Shown here: piece after piece, positions 11,692-24,346 of the stretch
Layout: each line of letters begins with the position of its first letter
How positions within the stretch are numbered: the stretch's first letter is position 1
NCBI GenBank assembly: GCA_949128115.1
Contig: OX421967.1
Span: 27,792,635 to 27,856,634 of the forward strand
Direction: 5' to 3'
DNA length: 64,000 nucleotides
Source: Anaspis maculata
Lineage: Eukaryota > Arthropoda > Insecta > Coleoptera > Scraptiidae
The notes under the pieces: model-generated
Told to the model about the DNA's origin: nothing
The model's database searches: none
What the model saw: the letters and a program-made list of their open reading frames with translations, nothing else
Program-made: the position numbers and the translations under genes

Positions 11692-12586
11692 CAGGGTGTC
11701 CATTTTTCGAGGCTAAGCATGGGTATCTCGCTTATCTTCAGAGATACAGAGTCGGTCAAATTGGAAAAAAAGTCGCGAATTTTTATGACGATCAATGATC
11801 CAAAAGGATATTTGACTTGTCAGTTTTAGTTTTCGAGATAAATTTTTGTTTTTATTTTTTATTTGATAAACGGTTGAAGGTAGCCTTTTCTATTTAAGAC
11901 ATTGTGCAGGCAATTTCCCAAGGGAAATTCATTGCTGCCAAAATCTTCATTCTAGCTTGAAAACAATCGAGATATGCCATTAAACTTTTTTCTCTTATGG
12001 GCGCCATATTGGATTTTGACATTTTTGAATACAATGTTTTTTTCTGGCTAAAACGATGTTTCACTTGCTACTGTTAAATTCATGCTTTTGAGCAAAAAAT
12101 TATTTTTTTATTTTTCAAAGAGTGCTTTGGAAACAAAATCAGCACCGACAATAAAGAAAGCGTAAATGTTAGACATTTATTTAACAGTGACACGTGGCAC
12201 ATCGTTGTAACCAGAAAAGAATACCGTATTCAAAAATATCAAAATCCAATATGGCGCCCATCAGAGCAAAAAGTTGAATGTCGTATCTCGGTTGTTTTGA
12301 AAGCTAGAATAAAGATTTTGGCAGCTTTGAATTCCCCTTGAAAAAGTGCCCTGACAATGTCTAGATTAGAAAAGGCCACCTTCAACCGTTTTTTGAATGA
12401 AAAATTGAAACAAAAATTCAAATTCCTGTTTTCTCGCGATATCTCAAAAACTAAAATCGATACGTCAAATTTCTTTTTGGATCATTGATCGTCATGAAAA
12501 TGCGCAACTTTTCCCTAATTTAACCGACTTTGTACCTCTCAAGATAGGCGAGATACCCATGCTTAGCCTCGAAAAACGGACACCTG
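11692..12586. mobile_element. 895-bp fold-back element with CAGGGTGTCC ends and TA duplication
   Basis: CAGGGTGTCCATTTTTCGAG at the left is mirrored as CAGGTGTCCGTTTTTCGAGG at the right, and both ends abut TA (11690-11691, 12587-12588). The arms pair almost to the centre: TAAGCATGGGTATCTCGC, CGGTTGAAGGT, GGGCGCCATATTGGATTTTG and their complements recur in mirrored order. TA target sites suggest mobilisation by a Tc1/mariner-like or comparable transposase. No transposase is encoded. Confidence 0.85.
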
Positions 12587-12729
12587 TATACAGCTAATAT
12601 TATCGCTGTGGTACCCTGGTGATTTTCCCCCCACCAAACTAACGCATTCTCTGTTATTCTGTCAGTTCATTGTATAGATTCACAAAATATTGCGTGGTAC
12701 GCTTAATCGTCTACTAACTATTTCTTCAA

Positions 12730-12760
<31 letters not shown>

Positions 12761-12762
12761 TT
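12730..12762 (+). repeat. (ATT)n microsatellite
   Basis: Ten or so ATT units. Confidence 0.9.
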
Positions 12763-12862
12763 GTTATAATTTATTTCATTGCAGGAAACACGAGATCAAT
12801 CCTTAATAATATTAGTGGAAAAAATTTCGACATCAATCGTACCTGCCAGTTACATTAGGTAC

Positions 12863-12982
12863 TATTGCGGCCTTTTTAAAGTGGACGACAGTTGACAGAT
12901 TTCTCAGGATTCTGGCCTGAACGTCGCATGACAGCACGCCAACTCGTTGACATTGTCGTCCACTTTATTTTGGCCGCAACCG
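12863..12982. mobile_element. Short MITE with GCGGCC/AAAGTGGACGACA arms
   Basis: ATTGCGGCC followed by AAAGTGGACGACA at the left is mirrored by TGTCGTCCACTTTATTTTGG and CCGCAAC at the right. It is about 120 bp and non-coding. Confidence 0.75.
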
Positions 12983-13627
12983 TACCTACATTACAACTGA
13001 TGATAATTTTTTCCGAATAATTTTTTCCGAATTTGGTATGTAGTGAACGCTGTCAACACCATTTCCTTATAGTTTTTTGTCCATACATGGCCTCCGATTG
13101 CTCTTGGACCTGGTCCTGAACTACCAAGTTCTAAGATAGGTAGCTAGGTATAATAACCTTCGTGAATCTCAACAATACACACTTATAGGTACCTATAGAC
13201 TATAAAGCTAAGTAGGTGTCGAAGGCTAAATTCCCATAAGCATTCATTTACTTCTAATACTTCAGTAGGTACAAGTTGAATCAAAACAAAGCTGAAACAG
13301 CGTGTAGCTCTCTATTACGAGTAGGTATACAATAAGTATAATACCTACTCGAAAGTTCGTCCTTTCCAACATAGGTACCCATACAGAATAGGAAGAGTAA
13401 AAGTGGATGCACAATGAACACTTTCGAACTTATTATATGCAAATTGTCATAATTTTTGCTTCTCGGGCTGGCTCGGATTCATAATATATTATGTTGTCGC
13501 CTCCTTGCCTTGCTACGACAACTTTCAGAAGGTCCGAACGAGAATAGAATAGTAAATAGGGAACCCTGCAGTAGAGAGCAATCACTGTCGTAATTCAGAT
13601 TCAAATTAGGGTGAATAGAAGAAAATA
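12983..13627. other. Unassigned intergenic sequence
   Basis: Only TAGGTACCTA-type short repeats (13140-13380) are seen. There is no gene signature. Confidence 0.5.
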
Positions 13628-13640
13628 CAGGGTGTCCCAG
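13628..13640. repeat. Orphan CAGGGTGTCCC terminus beside TA
   Basis: CAGGGTGTCCC directly follows TA, as at the ends of the palindromic elements at 11692 and 33097. No matching right end was found nearby, so this is probably a truncated copy. Confidence 0.4.
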
Positions 13641-13817
13641 GAATAATCGAAAGAAGACCTTGGGATACCCAATCTCAAATCATGACCGACTAGGAAGTTG
13701 GTCTAAAAAGCTGAGGTATTTCAAGATGAGGATTTTCTTCAACTGTGGCCTTAAATGAAACGTCGTCGGGAGGGTTCCTCCGAGAAAAATAAGTCGAAAA
13801 GTAAGAGTGGGATTAGG

Positions 13818-14650
13818 AGTTCTCGTCAGTGAAAACGTCAAAATGACGGCAGTCAAAGTCTGAATCCTCATGCTCCGTCAAAAATGGCACATACAGGAGA
13901 TTCCAGGAGCGCAAACCTCATGCTGAATAGACCCATTCAGTTTTACCTGGTCTGCGCGCGCATCTGCACGACTCGGTGCCATGATAACGGTGCAGGTAAA
14001 ATGGTGGCAAATTACATCCTTGGAAAAATCAAGTCAAAGTGTCAAACAGTTGAAGTGATAAGTGTACGGCACATACGCGTGATCCCTGGTACATATCATG
14101 TATGCTCCCTGCAAACATCACCTTGAAATTAGAGTGGTTAAAAGCAACAAGATGTGGTTGGAAGTCCCCGATCGCGGAAAACACGGACAGTAGCTAGTAA
14201 CTCCCAGACCCCCAGTTCCTTTGAGTGTTTCTGTCCGCGATAGTGTGACAAATTCTTACAGGTTAGCCTGTCTTCGGCTACTGTCACCTTCTGGGAGCAT
14301 TCATAGGTCATAGTCGTAGTTCTCTAGGCCCTCGAAGAGTTTCTGTCGGTGACAAAGGATGCAAAGCTTCTTCCATAAGGTTGACCCGGAATACATGTTC
14401 TGTAATAGGTGGGAATGCTGCTGACCTGTATGTTTTGCGGTTACACGGTCTCTGCCTCTCCTTCCTTTAGAGGGGTAGCCCTGGCACACATCTTGTTCCA
14501 TGTTGAGTGGAGGTCACCTCATCATTCAGCAGTGAATTCTCACTAGCGTAAACGTCAAAATGACGGCAGTTGAAGTCTTAATCCACATGCTCCGTCAAAA
14601 TTGAAACATGCAGGGAATATCAGGAGCGCAAACCTCATGCTGAATTTCCC
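13818..14650. repeat. Direct repeats of about 115 bp flanking 600 bp
   Basis: Copies at about 13818-13935 and 14535-14650 share AACGTCAAAATGACGGCAGT, CATGCTCCGTCAAAA and CAGGAGCGCAAACCTCATGC. The segment between them holds no recognisable gene. They could be remnants of terminal direct repeats or a segmental duplication. Confidence 0.75.
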
Positions 14651-14857
14651 TAGATGGTCGTTCAGATGCGCGCGCAACTCACTCTGTGTCTCTTTTGTCA
14701 CACAGATTTCTGTATAAGTCTGTCTCTCTCGTTTCCACCGAATAGGTCTATTTCCCTAGATGATCGTTCAGATGCGCGCGCAAGTCACTTGTTGTTTCTC
14801 ACACAGTTTTCTGTATAAGTCTGTCTCTCTCGTTTTTACCGAATAGGTGTATTATGC
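14645..14857. repeat. Tandem duplication of about 105 bp
   Basis: Two adjacent units both read ATTTCCCTAGATG-TCGTTC, AGATGCGCGCGCAA-TCAC, CTGTATAAGTCTGTCTCTCT and ACCGAATAGGT, with a small indel difference. Confidence 0.85.
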
Positions 14858-14939
14858 GGAAATGAAAGAAACTGAAAGTAGGCTTCGCTTCAACTCGCGA
14901 TAGCTCCTTAGCAGATGACTCGATTTTATTGTCTGTGGG

Positions 14940-15200
14940 CTTAATTAACAAGAAAGATCTATTCCTTCATAATACCTACATTTATTGGTTTTGACTTCCT
15001 GGTAGCTTTCGATGAGAAGCAATGAGAGCAAAAGAAGGCCTATTTTCAATTGTTTCTGCCATCTTGAACTTTGATATGTCGGTCATTTTGAAATACGGAA
15101 ATGATAGCTTTTTAATAGGCTAGCCAATGCTGAAGAGTTCGACAAAATGGGTGACGAAAAATTTTAGAAGGAAAAATTCCAAGCACGGTTTTTTATGGCC
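14940..15200. repeat. Third copy of the 10.9-kb dispersed repeat
   Basis: It shares TAGCTTTCGATGAGAAGCAA-like, GGCCTATTTTCAATTG and CCATCTTGAACTTTGA blocks with the copies at 10945 and 11320, and ends with a TTTT-TGGCCCAC-T-GTA motif as the 11490 copy does. Confidence 0.5.
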
Positions 15201-15289
15201 CACTTGGTAAAGAACCAAAAAAAAACAGAGAAAAAAAACCGTTCCTGCATTCTTTCATTTGCACTATTTGATAGATTAGATTAGATCAG

Positions 15290-17560
15290 AGGTTCATTTC
15301 CAACAGGCCTGGAGCCCAAATACAGGAAATGTGCGCTAAAAATCACAGGTGAAAGTATACAACATAAAAAAGTCTAAGATACATATAAATTTCAACAAAA
15401 TGTGCTGACGAATATCACAAAAATTATCACAGAAAATATCACAGTCAAAGCAGAACAAATTTAGACCATTACACATGCTATAAATAGGGCTTCGGGTGAG
15501 CACGTTGCTTTTGGGCGGATCACAATAAAACAACCTTGTTGATCTGGCGTTCAAACGTAGAACAAAAAAGTTGATCCGCCCAAAAAGCTCCGGACAGTCA
15601 ATGACATTTTGAATCAAATATTAAATGATAACAAAATTTGGCATTAGAAATCGCATGTCTTGCCTCAAGAGAATTAAAATCATGTCTAGACAGCAAAGCG
15701 CTGTGATCGAAATGCATCCTAGCATCCTTGAGGAGAATAGGTGCCATCTAGCATGTATGATAAAAACTTCAAAAATCTTCTTTGGACTGATTCAAGTCTG
15801 GCAATATGAGTGACGTAGATGGGGTACAAAATTAAAGAGGTTTACTCAATCTTAGATCGTACAAAGCTGCAATACAAAGCCCTCAGACACGAAACACTTC
15901 CAAGCTCCCTGCAGTTGCGATACAAAAAGCCAAGTGTCCTCAGCGACGAGGACACAATGTCGTCAATGTGACTCGAAAAAGAAAAACTGCTCTCAAAAAC
16001 GACACCCAAATCTCTTGTGACCCCGCTACGCCCAAGAAGCACCAGACCAACCGCATAATCGAAAGAAATTGGGTCAACCTTCCTGACAATCAAGACGAAC
16101 CGTATTGACTCTGGAATATATCTTTGGATCGGCCGCAAACAGTAACTTGTTACAGTCGATCGACATGTCTATATCGTTGATGTAAATTAAAAATAACAAT
16201 GGTTTCCGCTTGGCCCCCTGGGCAACCCTAGAAATTGAAATATATGAACTGGAACTAGCAAAGTGACACGTGACACGCTGAACTCGGTCAAAGAGGTAAG
16301 AACGAAACAAGAGCAACAGAGATGGTGAAAACCCAAGTCTGGCTAGCTTGTGCATCAATAAGTTGAGATCTAATTGATCGAATGCTTTAGAAATGTCCGT
16401 ATACACCACGTCAACCTGACCTCGGGAGTACAAAGTCTTGGATACGATTTGTGAGAAACACGCCAGATTTGTAATTGTGGATCTTCCCTCCATGAAACCG
16501 TGTTGGAAGGGAGAGATATGTTTTTCCACCTGTGGATAGATTTGATTGTAGAGGATAGTGTCAAAAATCTTAGCGAAGTTGGAAATTAGCGATATTGGAT
16601 GGTAGGTGTTAAGGACTGAAGGATCGCCCTTCTTCAACACCGGACAAACCTTGGTCCGTTTCCAAGTCTTGGGGTACGCTAAGGTAGTCACGATTAGATT
16701 GAAGATGAATCTCAAAGGATCTGCAAGGACACAAGCACAGTCGCAGACCAGGAAACCGGGCACCATGTCCTCACCCGAAGTCATACTGTTCCCAATCTTT
16801 CCGGCAGCCGCCACAACGTCATCTCCAGACACCAGCCCAGCAGTGATACCATCCAGAGACGCACGCTCAGGAGCAGACAGCGGAACTTGACTGTTGAAGG
16901 CAGGTAAAGTGTAAAAACTTTTGAAATACTCAGCAAAAGCTTCAGCTTTGGACCCAGGATTATCAAACTCGACACCACCAGAATCTCTCATGAACCCAGG
17001 AATACTGGACCCACCCTTCTTACCACGAACAAAGGACCAGAATTTACGAGGGTCCAGTGTAATATGAGCAGCTGTCTCCCGCATAAAGTCCCGATAGTCA
17101 CGCCGAATCATTGCCCTGGCGGAGGTCCTAATGCTTTTAAACTTCTCCAAATAGAACGAAGTACGATGTTTTTTATACATCTCATGTGCCCTTTTCTTGC
17201 AGCGCAACAGACCCACCACCTCACCGGTAAACCATTGTGGATGTGACCTTTTCCCCTTAGCCGCCCTGAAATATGGAACCGTTCTCTGAAAGATTGAATC
17301 CAGAGTTTTGTAAAACTCAGAACAGGATGATTTCATGAAGATGAAGAAGATGATTGAATCATGAAGGCGATTTGAGCGAATAAGCAAAAAATATGGGGTC
17401 CATGATACTTAACGGCCACACGCAAATCGAAACGGAAAAATTGGCAAATCACCCAGAATAGCGTATTGAATGATAATTTAAAATGTTTGCGGATTATCCA
17501 GAAACTTTTGCAAAAAAAATAAGGAAATAACAACGCGTTTAAAGAGCAGTTTGTTCCTGG
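15290..17560 (-). pseudogene. Decayed 5'-truncated non-LTR retrotransposon (Jockey/CR1-type reverse transcriptase)
   Basis: Minus-strand frames at 17387-16074, 16138-15842 and 15617-15336 together span the C-terminal half of a LINE ORF2. In order they carry a linker rich in basic residues (WSFVRGKKGGSSIPGFM), reverse transcriptase motifs (SLISNFAKIFDTILYNQ; GFMEGRSTITNLACF; DISKAFDQLDLNLL; PLLFLIYINDI) and a C-terminal tail typical of these elements. The usual FADD catalytic motif reads FAADPKIY, with the first catalytic Asp replaced by Ala, and the QG-LGP motif is also altered, so the enzyme is dead. No endonuclease is present. The left edge has TAATCTAATC-type short repeats on the minus strand, a plausible 3' tail. 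Clade assignment is by eye. Confidence 0.85.
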
Positions 17561-18180
17561 ATGTTGTTGTATTGTTGGTTGCCTACATCACTTCAGTGAA
17601 AAATTAAAGCAGATGCGGGGTACAGTGACTCATGACTTACCACCAAAACAATGTTGCGCAATGTTGTGCGTAGGCCTGAGATGGACACCGCAAAGAAGAG
17701 CAGTACGACGTGAACAATTCAACTGCAAAGGAACTACCTACAACTGTAATCGTAATTTCCTCCTCGGTCGGGACTAATCATCGTGAGTAGAAGGCAACAG
17801 AGTTTGTTTCGTGGTTGTGAAAAGTGTTGACAATGTAGCCGTTGAGTGTACTCGAACCAAAATCTGTTTCTACTTGAACCTTTTAGTGGTCTGTAAGTGT
17901 AACTCCCTCAAAAAAAGCTTACTTGAGATAAAAATTTTACCTTTCATTCACGTAGGTTGACATAAAAAAAAAGAATTAATAAATATTAATTAATAAATTG
18001 CACCGCATCACTGTGGTTGCTTCTAAGTAGTGAATAGGGCAGGTAGCTGAAGTAGGTACTTACCTATTTATGGCAAACTCACTCATTGAACCAGAATGGA
18101 GTGGGTCTGGGTACATACCTGTAAATACGTAAGTATACTTTATTTAACAAACTACAAAGTTCTGATTCGAACCGAAGTGT
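17561..18180. other. Unassigned intergenic sequence
   Basis: No gene, inverted repeat or RNA signature seen. Confidence 0.5.
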
Positions 18181-18720
18181 CTCTGACGGAAACGTATTAA
18201 AACTTCCCACAGTTTCGACCAATCGACATGAGAAAATTAGTTTTTCGTTTTAGTCTTCCGCCCGGTTCTTTCATCATTATCTCGGTCTCATCTCGAGCAG
18301 AGAGGTGTGAGGTGTGAACTTGCAGCCTGAAAGTCTCGTGACGCCCAGGTCGTGCCCCCTTTACGTCACCGACGGCGATCGGGTCCCACGAAATCAATCT
18401 CACTTTTCACTGCTTTGGTGCTCCGAGTCCGAGTGCTCCGACGCTCCGCGTGTTACGTTGCCTCTCATCAGCCCAAGTTTCTCGTTTCTGATTTGATCGT
18501 TTCCAGCGAAAAAGAATTACATATCGAGCGACGAAACAAAGGGGGTTGACGCAAAAAACTCGTCCGTTTGCGAAACTTCTTTCGCCTTGAACGCACGGCA
18601 TGCTCAGCATTTCTACAAATTAACTTCTCCGCCGGTCGTGGATAAAGCGGAGTGTGTCGGTGTGTGCAAAAGTGTAATTCCTCTCGCATGGTCGCTGAGC
18701 GTTTGTTGCGAGGATTTATA
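18181..18720. promoter_or_regulatory. CpG-rich patch, possible promoter or first exon
   Basis: This stretch is visibly richer in G+C and in CpG than its surroundings (for example TCCGACGCTCCGCGTGTTACG, shortened here to its first 20 bases as TCCGACGCTCCGCGTGTTAC). It has no long ORF, no TATA box and no repeat structure. Such unmethylated-looking islands in insects often mark TATA-less promoters with 5' UTR exons, but no matching downstream exon could be identified in either direction. Confidence 0.25.
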
Positions 18721-18979
18721 GAACGGTCGAGGATGGCAGTTTTTTAGTTGGGAAATATTCCACTGTAAAGCAAAGCGTTTGAGCTATGTTCTGAACAAAA
18801 TTGTGCTTTTCTTTTTTTAAAGGCTGACTTTCCAGTTCTACATGGTTCTGGAATTGTGTGCCCTGGGTTACCATGACAGCGGCGCAAAACAACCCTTTTG
18901 AGCCAATCAGGCTGCTGTATTTGACAATTTGCACCAACGCAGTTTTGTACCACCTGACTTGAAACTGAGCCGACAGTAA

Positions 18980-20445
18980 ATGAAGTACTCAACAGAATAA
19001 GTTTCACCCTGTAAAATTTGACCTATCTTTGAACCTAGACAATAACTTTGGTATGCTACAAGCGATTCAATCAATTTTCAGACCGTTCCCTATAGCCCAG
19101 CTCTTTAGCTATTAGTCCGTATTTTTTCAAATACATGAAGTATTCCACATAATATTTCTAAGAGTGTTCAGTAAACTAGTGCAGAAATTACTGAAAGTTT
19201 GACATACTTGGGTAAAAAAATTTTTCTTGGATGTTAACTTCATCGGCAAGAAGGTAAAACTCATACCTCGGGACGACTCTTGAATTTCCGGTTCATCTCT
19301 TCAATTTACAGATTGACCTCAAAAGTCCACTTTTTGCATGGTGTTACAGATGTAACTTCCTCAATCGCTGGCCGATTTTCGAGGTCTTATGCTCATTTTG
19401 AAGCTAAAGCTTCAGTTAGGATCACAGTATCAAAATCAATAACTCAAGACAAACATTCAAAATACAGAGTTGCATAAAAAGTGACCAAAACCTGAACTGC
19501 TCTTGGAATATGAACTGGAGAATCGGATGAAAAGTCAACTTACCTTCAAAAGAATCATCCATTCTGAACACTTCAATAAGGTATCCTCTTCTTGCATGAG
19601 ATCTGATTTGTTAGTGGAAGAAATCAGATTATAACCGCATGTTTTCGGAGGAGAATCGGGGTCTTACTCACATGAAACTGCTCGTAACCAACGTTACAAA
19701 ATCGGAACAATCACTCACTTGTCGATTACTGTTTGTTGGTGATTTTTAGGCTCTTGTTACTTTGGTTACGAACATTTTCAGGTGCACAAGGGCGATATTT
19801 CCAATTCAAAAGCAAACAGTTCAAATTTGGCCTGTTAACCAGAATCCTAGCCCCACACAGAAAAAAAGCACTTTGAAGTGTTCTGAATGATACTTTAGAG
19901 GGTAAGATGATTTTCATTCGAATTTCTTCTCAACCTAAATTCCGAGAGGGTTGAGTCATTTTTCATGCAATCCTGTATCTTGAATGTCTGTCTAGAGTTG
20001 AATTTGATCCTTTGATGTTCCCATCTGAAGCTTTGTTATTGAAATGAGTCAAAAATTTTGAAAACCGGATAACGAGGAAAAGAGCAATCGATAATGCATC
20101 ACAAAAAGTCAACTTTTTGAGGTCGCCCTGTGAATATACACCGAAAATTTAAAAACCGCCTCGAGGTATGAAGTCTACCTTCCAGCCTACTGTGTTGAAA
20201 TACAGAAAAAAAATTGTTCAAGCCTATCAAACTTTCAAAAATTTTGCACCAGTCTATTGAACACCCTGTGGAAATATTTTGTGGAATATTTCATGTATTT
20301 AAAGAATACGGGCTAATAGCTGAAGGACTGGACTAGCGAACGGTCTGGAAATTGGTTAAATATCTTGTAACATTTCAAAGTTGACTAGTTTGGAGTTAGG
20401 TCAAGTTTTGCAAGGTGACACTTATTTTGTAGAGTACTTTAGATG
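18980..20445. mobile_element. 1.47-kb fold-back element
   Basis: The left arm from 18980 reappears in reverse complement ending near 20445. Mirrored blocks, in order, are AGTACTC-ACA-AATAAGT, TTGACCTA, CAGACCGTTC, AGCTATTAG-CCGTATT, AATACATGAA-TATTCCACA, GAAAGTTTGA, CATACCTCG-G and GACCTCAAAA. Pairing persists for at least 450 bp per arm with scattered mismatches, so the element is old. No protein is recognised inside. Confidence 0.85.
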
Positions 20446-21065
20446 CTTGTAAGCCGTAAAATACCCGGTTGGAGTCATTAAGTTATGAGCCCATAACCCA
20501 CGGGGCGGGGCTTTTGCAGTGAGTTATGAATGTCATCAATGAGTTAAAAAACGCATAGTAATTGTCAGAATTCTTCAATCGGAGTAGATAATTTAGTTTA
20601 TGCTCGTTGAATAGTATACTATAATCCAATGGAGTATTGAATAATGTATCTGCTCACTCATAACTCAATTGTGCAGATTTTACACAATACTTTACCAGTT
20701 GAATAGATCATAGCATTTCACTCCCGTGTAATGGCCATTACTACTTCGGATGGTTTACGACACTTGTCAAGGCTCTTGTCAGCAAACTGCATCCTCTTGA
20801 GCAATAGTGATCATTACACCCTCGTTGAGTCCATAAAGTGGCTCTTTATTGACCACCCTACCCGTCTTTCGAAGTGTATATTGGAGATTTAGCGGATAAA
20901 GTGGAGGCTAGAGACGTTCAGTTGCAAAATTAAAACTTTTTAGTCGAACAATAATTATACATATACCAGCAAGTTATGTGATCACACGTCAAAATCAAAG
21001 GACATTGGTTGAGAAACAAAAGATTTGTAGGGGGTAGAAATGGGCCACCCTTAGAATATACCGGG
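20446..21065. other. Unassigned intergenic sequence
   Basis: No gene or structured repeat recognised. Confidence 0.45.
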
Positions 21066-22170
21066 TGAGATGGAGGACACATTAGGAAATATGTCTTATT
21101 CCACACCTTTCAATTGGAAGTTATCGAAACCTCAAAGCCAGTAATAGATTTTGAGGGACCAAACCTTGCTTGACAATCAAAGACCAGAACGTATAAAATC
21201 GGTTGATTTTCTTATGCCCACATTCATAGTGGTTTTCAAGTGCACCTTGTCCAAGTATCACATTAAATCAAGCTGTAACTCAAGTACGAATTCTGTTTCA
21301 TAGACATAACTTCGGCTTTCTTCCAGGAATACTATTTCACGGTAATAGCCAAAAATATGTCCATGAAACAGAAATCGTACTTGAGTTAGAGCTTAATTAA
21401 AAGTGAAATTGAACAAGGTGCACTTGACAACGACTATGAATACGGGCATAATGTTCGGCATACGGGCCTGATTGTTCAAGTATCACTTTTAATCAAGCTG
21501 TAACTCGAGTACGATTTCTGTTTCATGGACATATTTTTGGCTGTTCCCGTGGAATGGTATTCCTCGAGTAACCTCGAGGAAAGCCGAAGTTATGTCTATG
21601 ATACAGAATTCGTCCTTGAGTTGGAGCTTGATTTAAAGTGGTACCTGGACAAGATGCACTTGACAACGACTATATGAATACAGGCGTAATACACCGTTCA
21701 TCTTTTATTCTCAGTAGAATGACTTTTTGGAGCAAAAATAAAGTGACAAGTTTGAGACGAAGAAAATGTAGACTTGAAAATCAAATCGAAAACTGAGCAA
21801 CAGGCAACGACTCAAGCCAAGTATTTCGCAAGATATGTAAAGACCACCTGCAAATCGAAGTTTCTACAAGCGAGGCCTACTTTTCACCTTTTTTTCTCGA
21901 ACAACTGAGCCGAATTCCGGTACCTTTGCCTGCCAATTTCTTATTTCTCAACCGATTATCACAAACTTTGCACCAGTGGATAGCCAATTGAATAGGCCAC
22001 CATCTCCGAATTTCAAATTGGCTCACTGCTCATAATTCAAGATGGCGGACACATTTGAAAATAGGTCTTTTCCACACCCGTTGCTTTCCATTGAAAAGTT
22101 ATCGGAACCTCAGAACCAGTGGGTAATGGATTTTGAGGGACCGAACATTGCTTGACTATTCAAGTACTTG
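21066..22170. repeat. Direct repeats of about 120 bp bracketing a repeat cluster
   Basis: Segments at 21066-21190 and 22050-22170 share GGACACATT-GAAATA-GTCTT, TTCCACAC, AAGTTATCG-AACCTCA and GGATTTTGAGGGACC-AAC, then TTGCTTGAC. Between them lie two palindromic units and unassigned sequence. The arrangement could be a composite element or an interrupted tandem duplication. Confidence 0.65.
21215..21700. repeat. Two consecutive related hairpins
   Basis: Each unit (about 21215-21450 and 21460-21700) is a palindrome of about 230 bp. Arms contain CAAGCTGTAACTC-AGTACGA, TCTGTTTCAT-GACATA and mirrored GTGCACTTGACAACGACTAT segments. Centres differ: TTCCAGGAATACTATTTCAC in the first, ATTCCTCGAGTAACCTCGAG in the second. 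Confidence 0.8.
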
Positions 22171-24342
22171 GTGCTACCTTAGTTCGGTTTGTTTAACAAA
22201 TTTTGAAAATTCGAAAATCGCTTCTAAATGAGAGTAGGTAAATTATCAATTTTTTACCACTGTAACAATCCTGTAGCACTTAAGAGGCTATTTGGTATTT
22301 AGATTCAGTGGGAATCAATTCCTAAACTCAATACTTCCTTGGCTGAATTTTTAGAGCATTTTCCAGATCCAACAACTTTTCGACATGTGAAAGCGACGAG
22401 TTGTTGTCAATTAGAGCTGTGAAAGTGTGGAAGCCTCATGAAACGAAGCCCACTCGGAGTATGATCCTAGATCCTGGAACGGTAGGTAATTCAGAACAGC
22501 TAGTTTGACTTTAAGGTGATCTTTAGACTTATTACCTTCGCTACCCTGCCACCCAGACACACAAGGGAGTTTCTTGATGATTTCGAAAGCCTCCTGTGCT
22601 TTTCCAAAAGCACTGAAGCTCGGCTTGTTAGGCGATGGAATCTGCGCTTGAACTCAATATGGAAAGGAATGTCCTTATCGTGAGTTACTGATGGAGCAAC
22701 CATACCCTAGAATAAAAAGTTATATTTAAAAATTAGTCAGACAACAGCTTCTTGACTTCTTTGATTTTATAATGGCAATTGGTGACATCAGCCACTCTGT
22801 CGACCAGTGGAATTGGTCCACGTTTCCTGGTGTACTGCTCACTTTGGCATACTGTATGGTACAATAAACTTTGCATTTCTTATGTTCACATGCGAGTTCT
22901 TAGGTTTGCTGAAGGCCAATTCTTGAATTATTATTATTATTATGATTTATAGAAGTCTCACAATGTCTCTTTTTAAGCCTTTTGTCACACCGTGACAATA
23001 TGTTGACGAGGGGAATAAAAGCTTGCCATGGTAAAAAAACCGCTTTTGTTTGTATTAATTCCAGCAGAGCACCTATTTATTCCTATTTCCACTGCACCTG
23101 CCTGCGGTCTATACGATATCCAGTTGATGAACCGATTGGAAACCAAATTTACCGTTTGTTGGCGACAAGAACATGACTTGTCAAAAAGAAAACCGGAGGA
23201 ATACAATTTCTCTTGGCTATTGATGCCATTTAGGTACCTACACAAATGCATCGACCTACGCTATGGAACTAATTTCTGAGAGCATCAATTACACCCTGTA
23301 ATAAGCAACTGGAACCATTTAAAACCGTAGATGATTTTATCATCACGACGAGGCGTTCTTCTCGCTGTTTTAATTCGAATTAAAGTACCATTTCCGCAAA
23401 AATTGTTCTAAATGTCCGCATTTCGGTCACGTTTTCTACATGTGCAGCGTGCATACATCCACAGTAACTAGACTTTCGTACAATTTTAAAATTGGTACTC
23501 ATGAAAACTGAGCAAGTGAAGAAAAAAATCTTTCAAGTATAGTGGTCAAAGCAATGAACCCTCACTTTTAGACTCTATTGATCAATATCTCGTACGGCGA
23601 GCGTGGGCGAATCGCCATCCTCAACCATCGAAAGTCTGCAAAACTGGGCCACACTGTGGTACGAATTTGCAGTCTTTTGTGCAAGCCAGAGCAACTCTGG
23701 CTGACTCAGCCGTTGCATCTTGCGAAATATGCAATTTACAATAACAGCTTTATCCATCATCATTAGCCCATAAGAACTATGTCTTTATAAAAGGTACCTA
23801 ACCAGCAGCTCTATACAATTAATTTTATTGTTGTTATTAGAGTTATTACCTAAAAGCGAACTGTATTGTGCAGTCTTCACGACTTTTACCACTCGATGGA
23901 TTAGCCTAATTGCTGTGTTGGGTTATGCACCGAATTAGATTGGAACTGCCAAAGGAAGTGCCGGTTTCCTCCGGTTTGTGCTCTCTCACCTGAAAAGTGC
24001 ACACGAGTGAATCATTCATCATAAAGCACGTAATATAAGGTATAGGCACAGTAGGTACTGTTCGGCAAATTATAGTATTGGAAGGTTGTTAGATGGGTCG
24101 GGATAGCCTTTGGGCCATAGGTACTAATTACCATAATATTTATTTTTTATAAAGCCGTTACAGTGTTTCAAGGGCAATTGCTTAAGTAGGTAGTCACTGA
24201 TCACTTTCTACTATTGGAAATTTGTGCAAAATTATATATTTTGATGCTATTGAATCGAATCGAATCGAATATATCAATATTGGATTAGAAGTTCTACAGT
24301 TCAGTTATTTGTACAGTGAAAAAATCATATCCGAATATCTTA
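22171..24342. other. Gene-poor sequence
   Basis: No supported gene. There is a short ATT repeat at 22929 and a CACCCTG end followed by TA at 23292-23300. Short frames at 22982-23279 and 23575-23766 have no recognisable motif. Confidence 0.45.
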
Positions 24343-24346
24343 TTAT

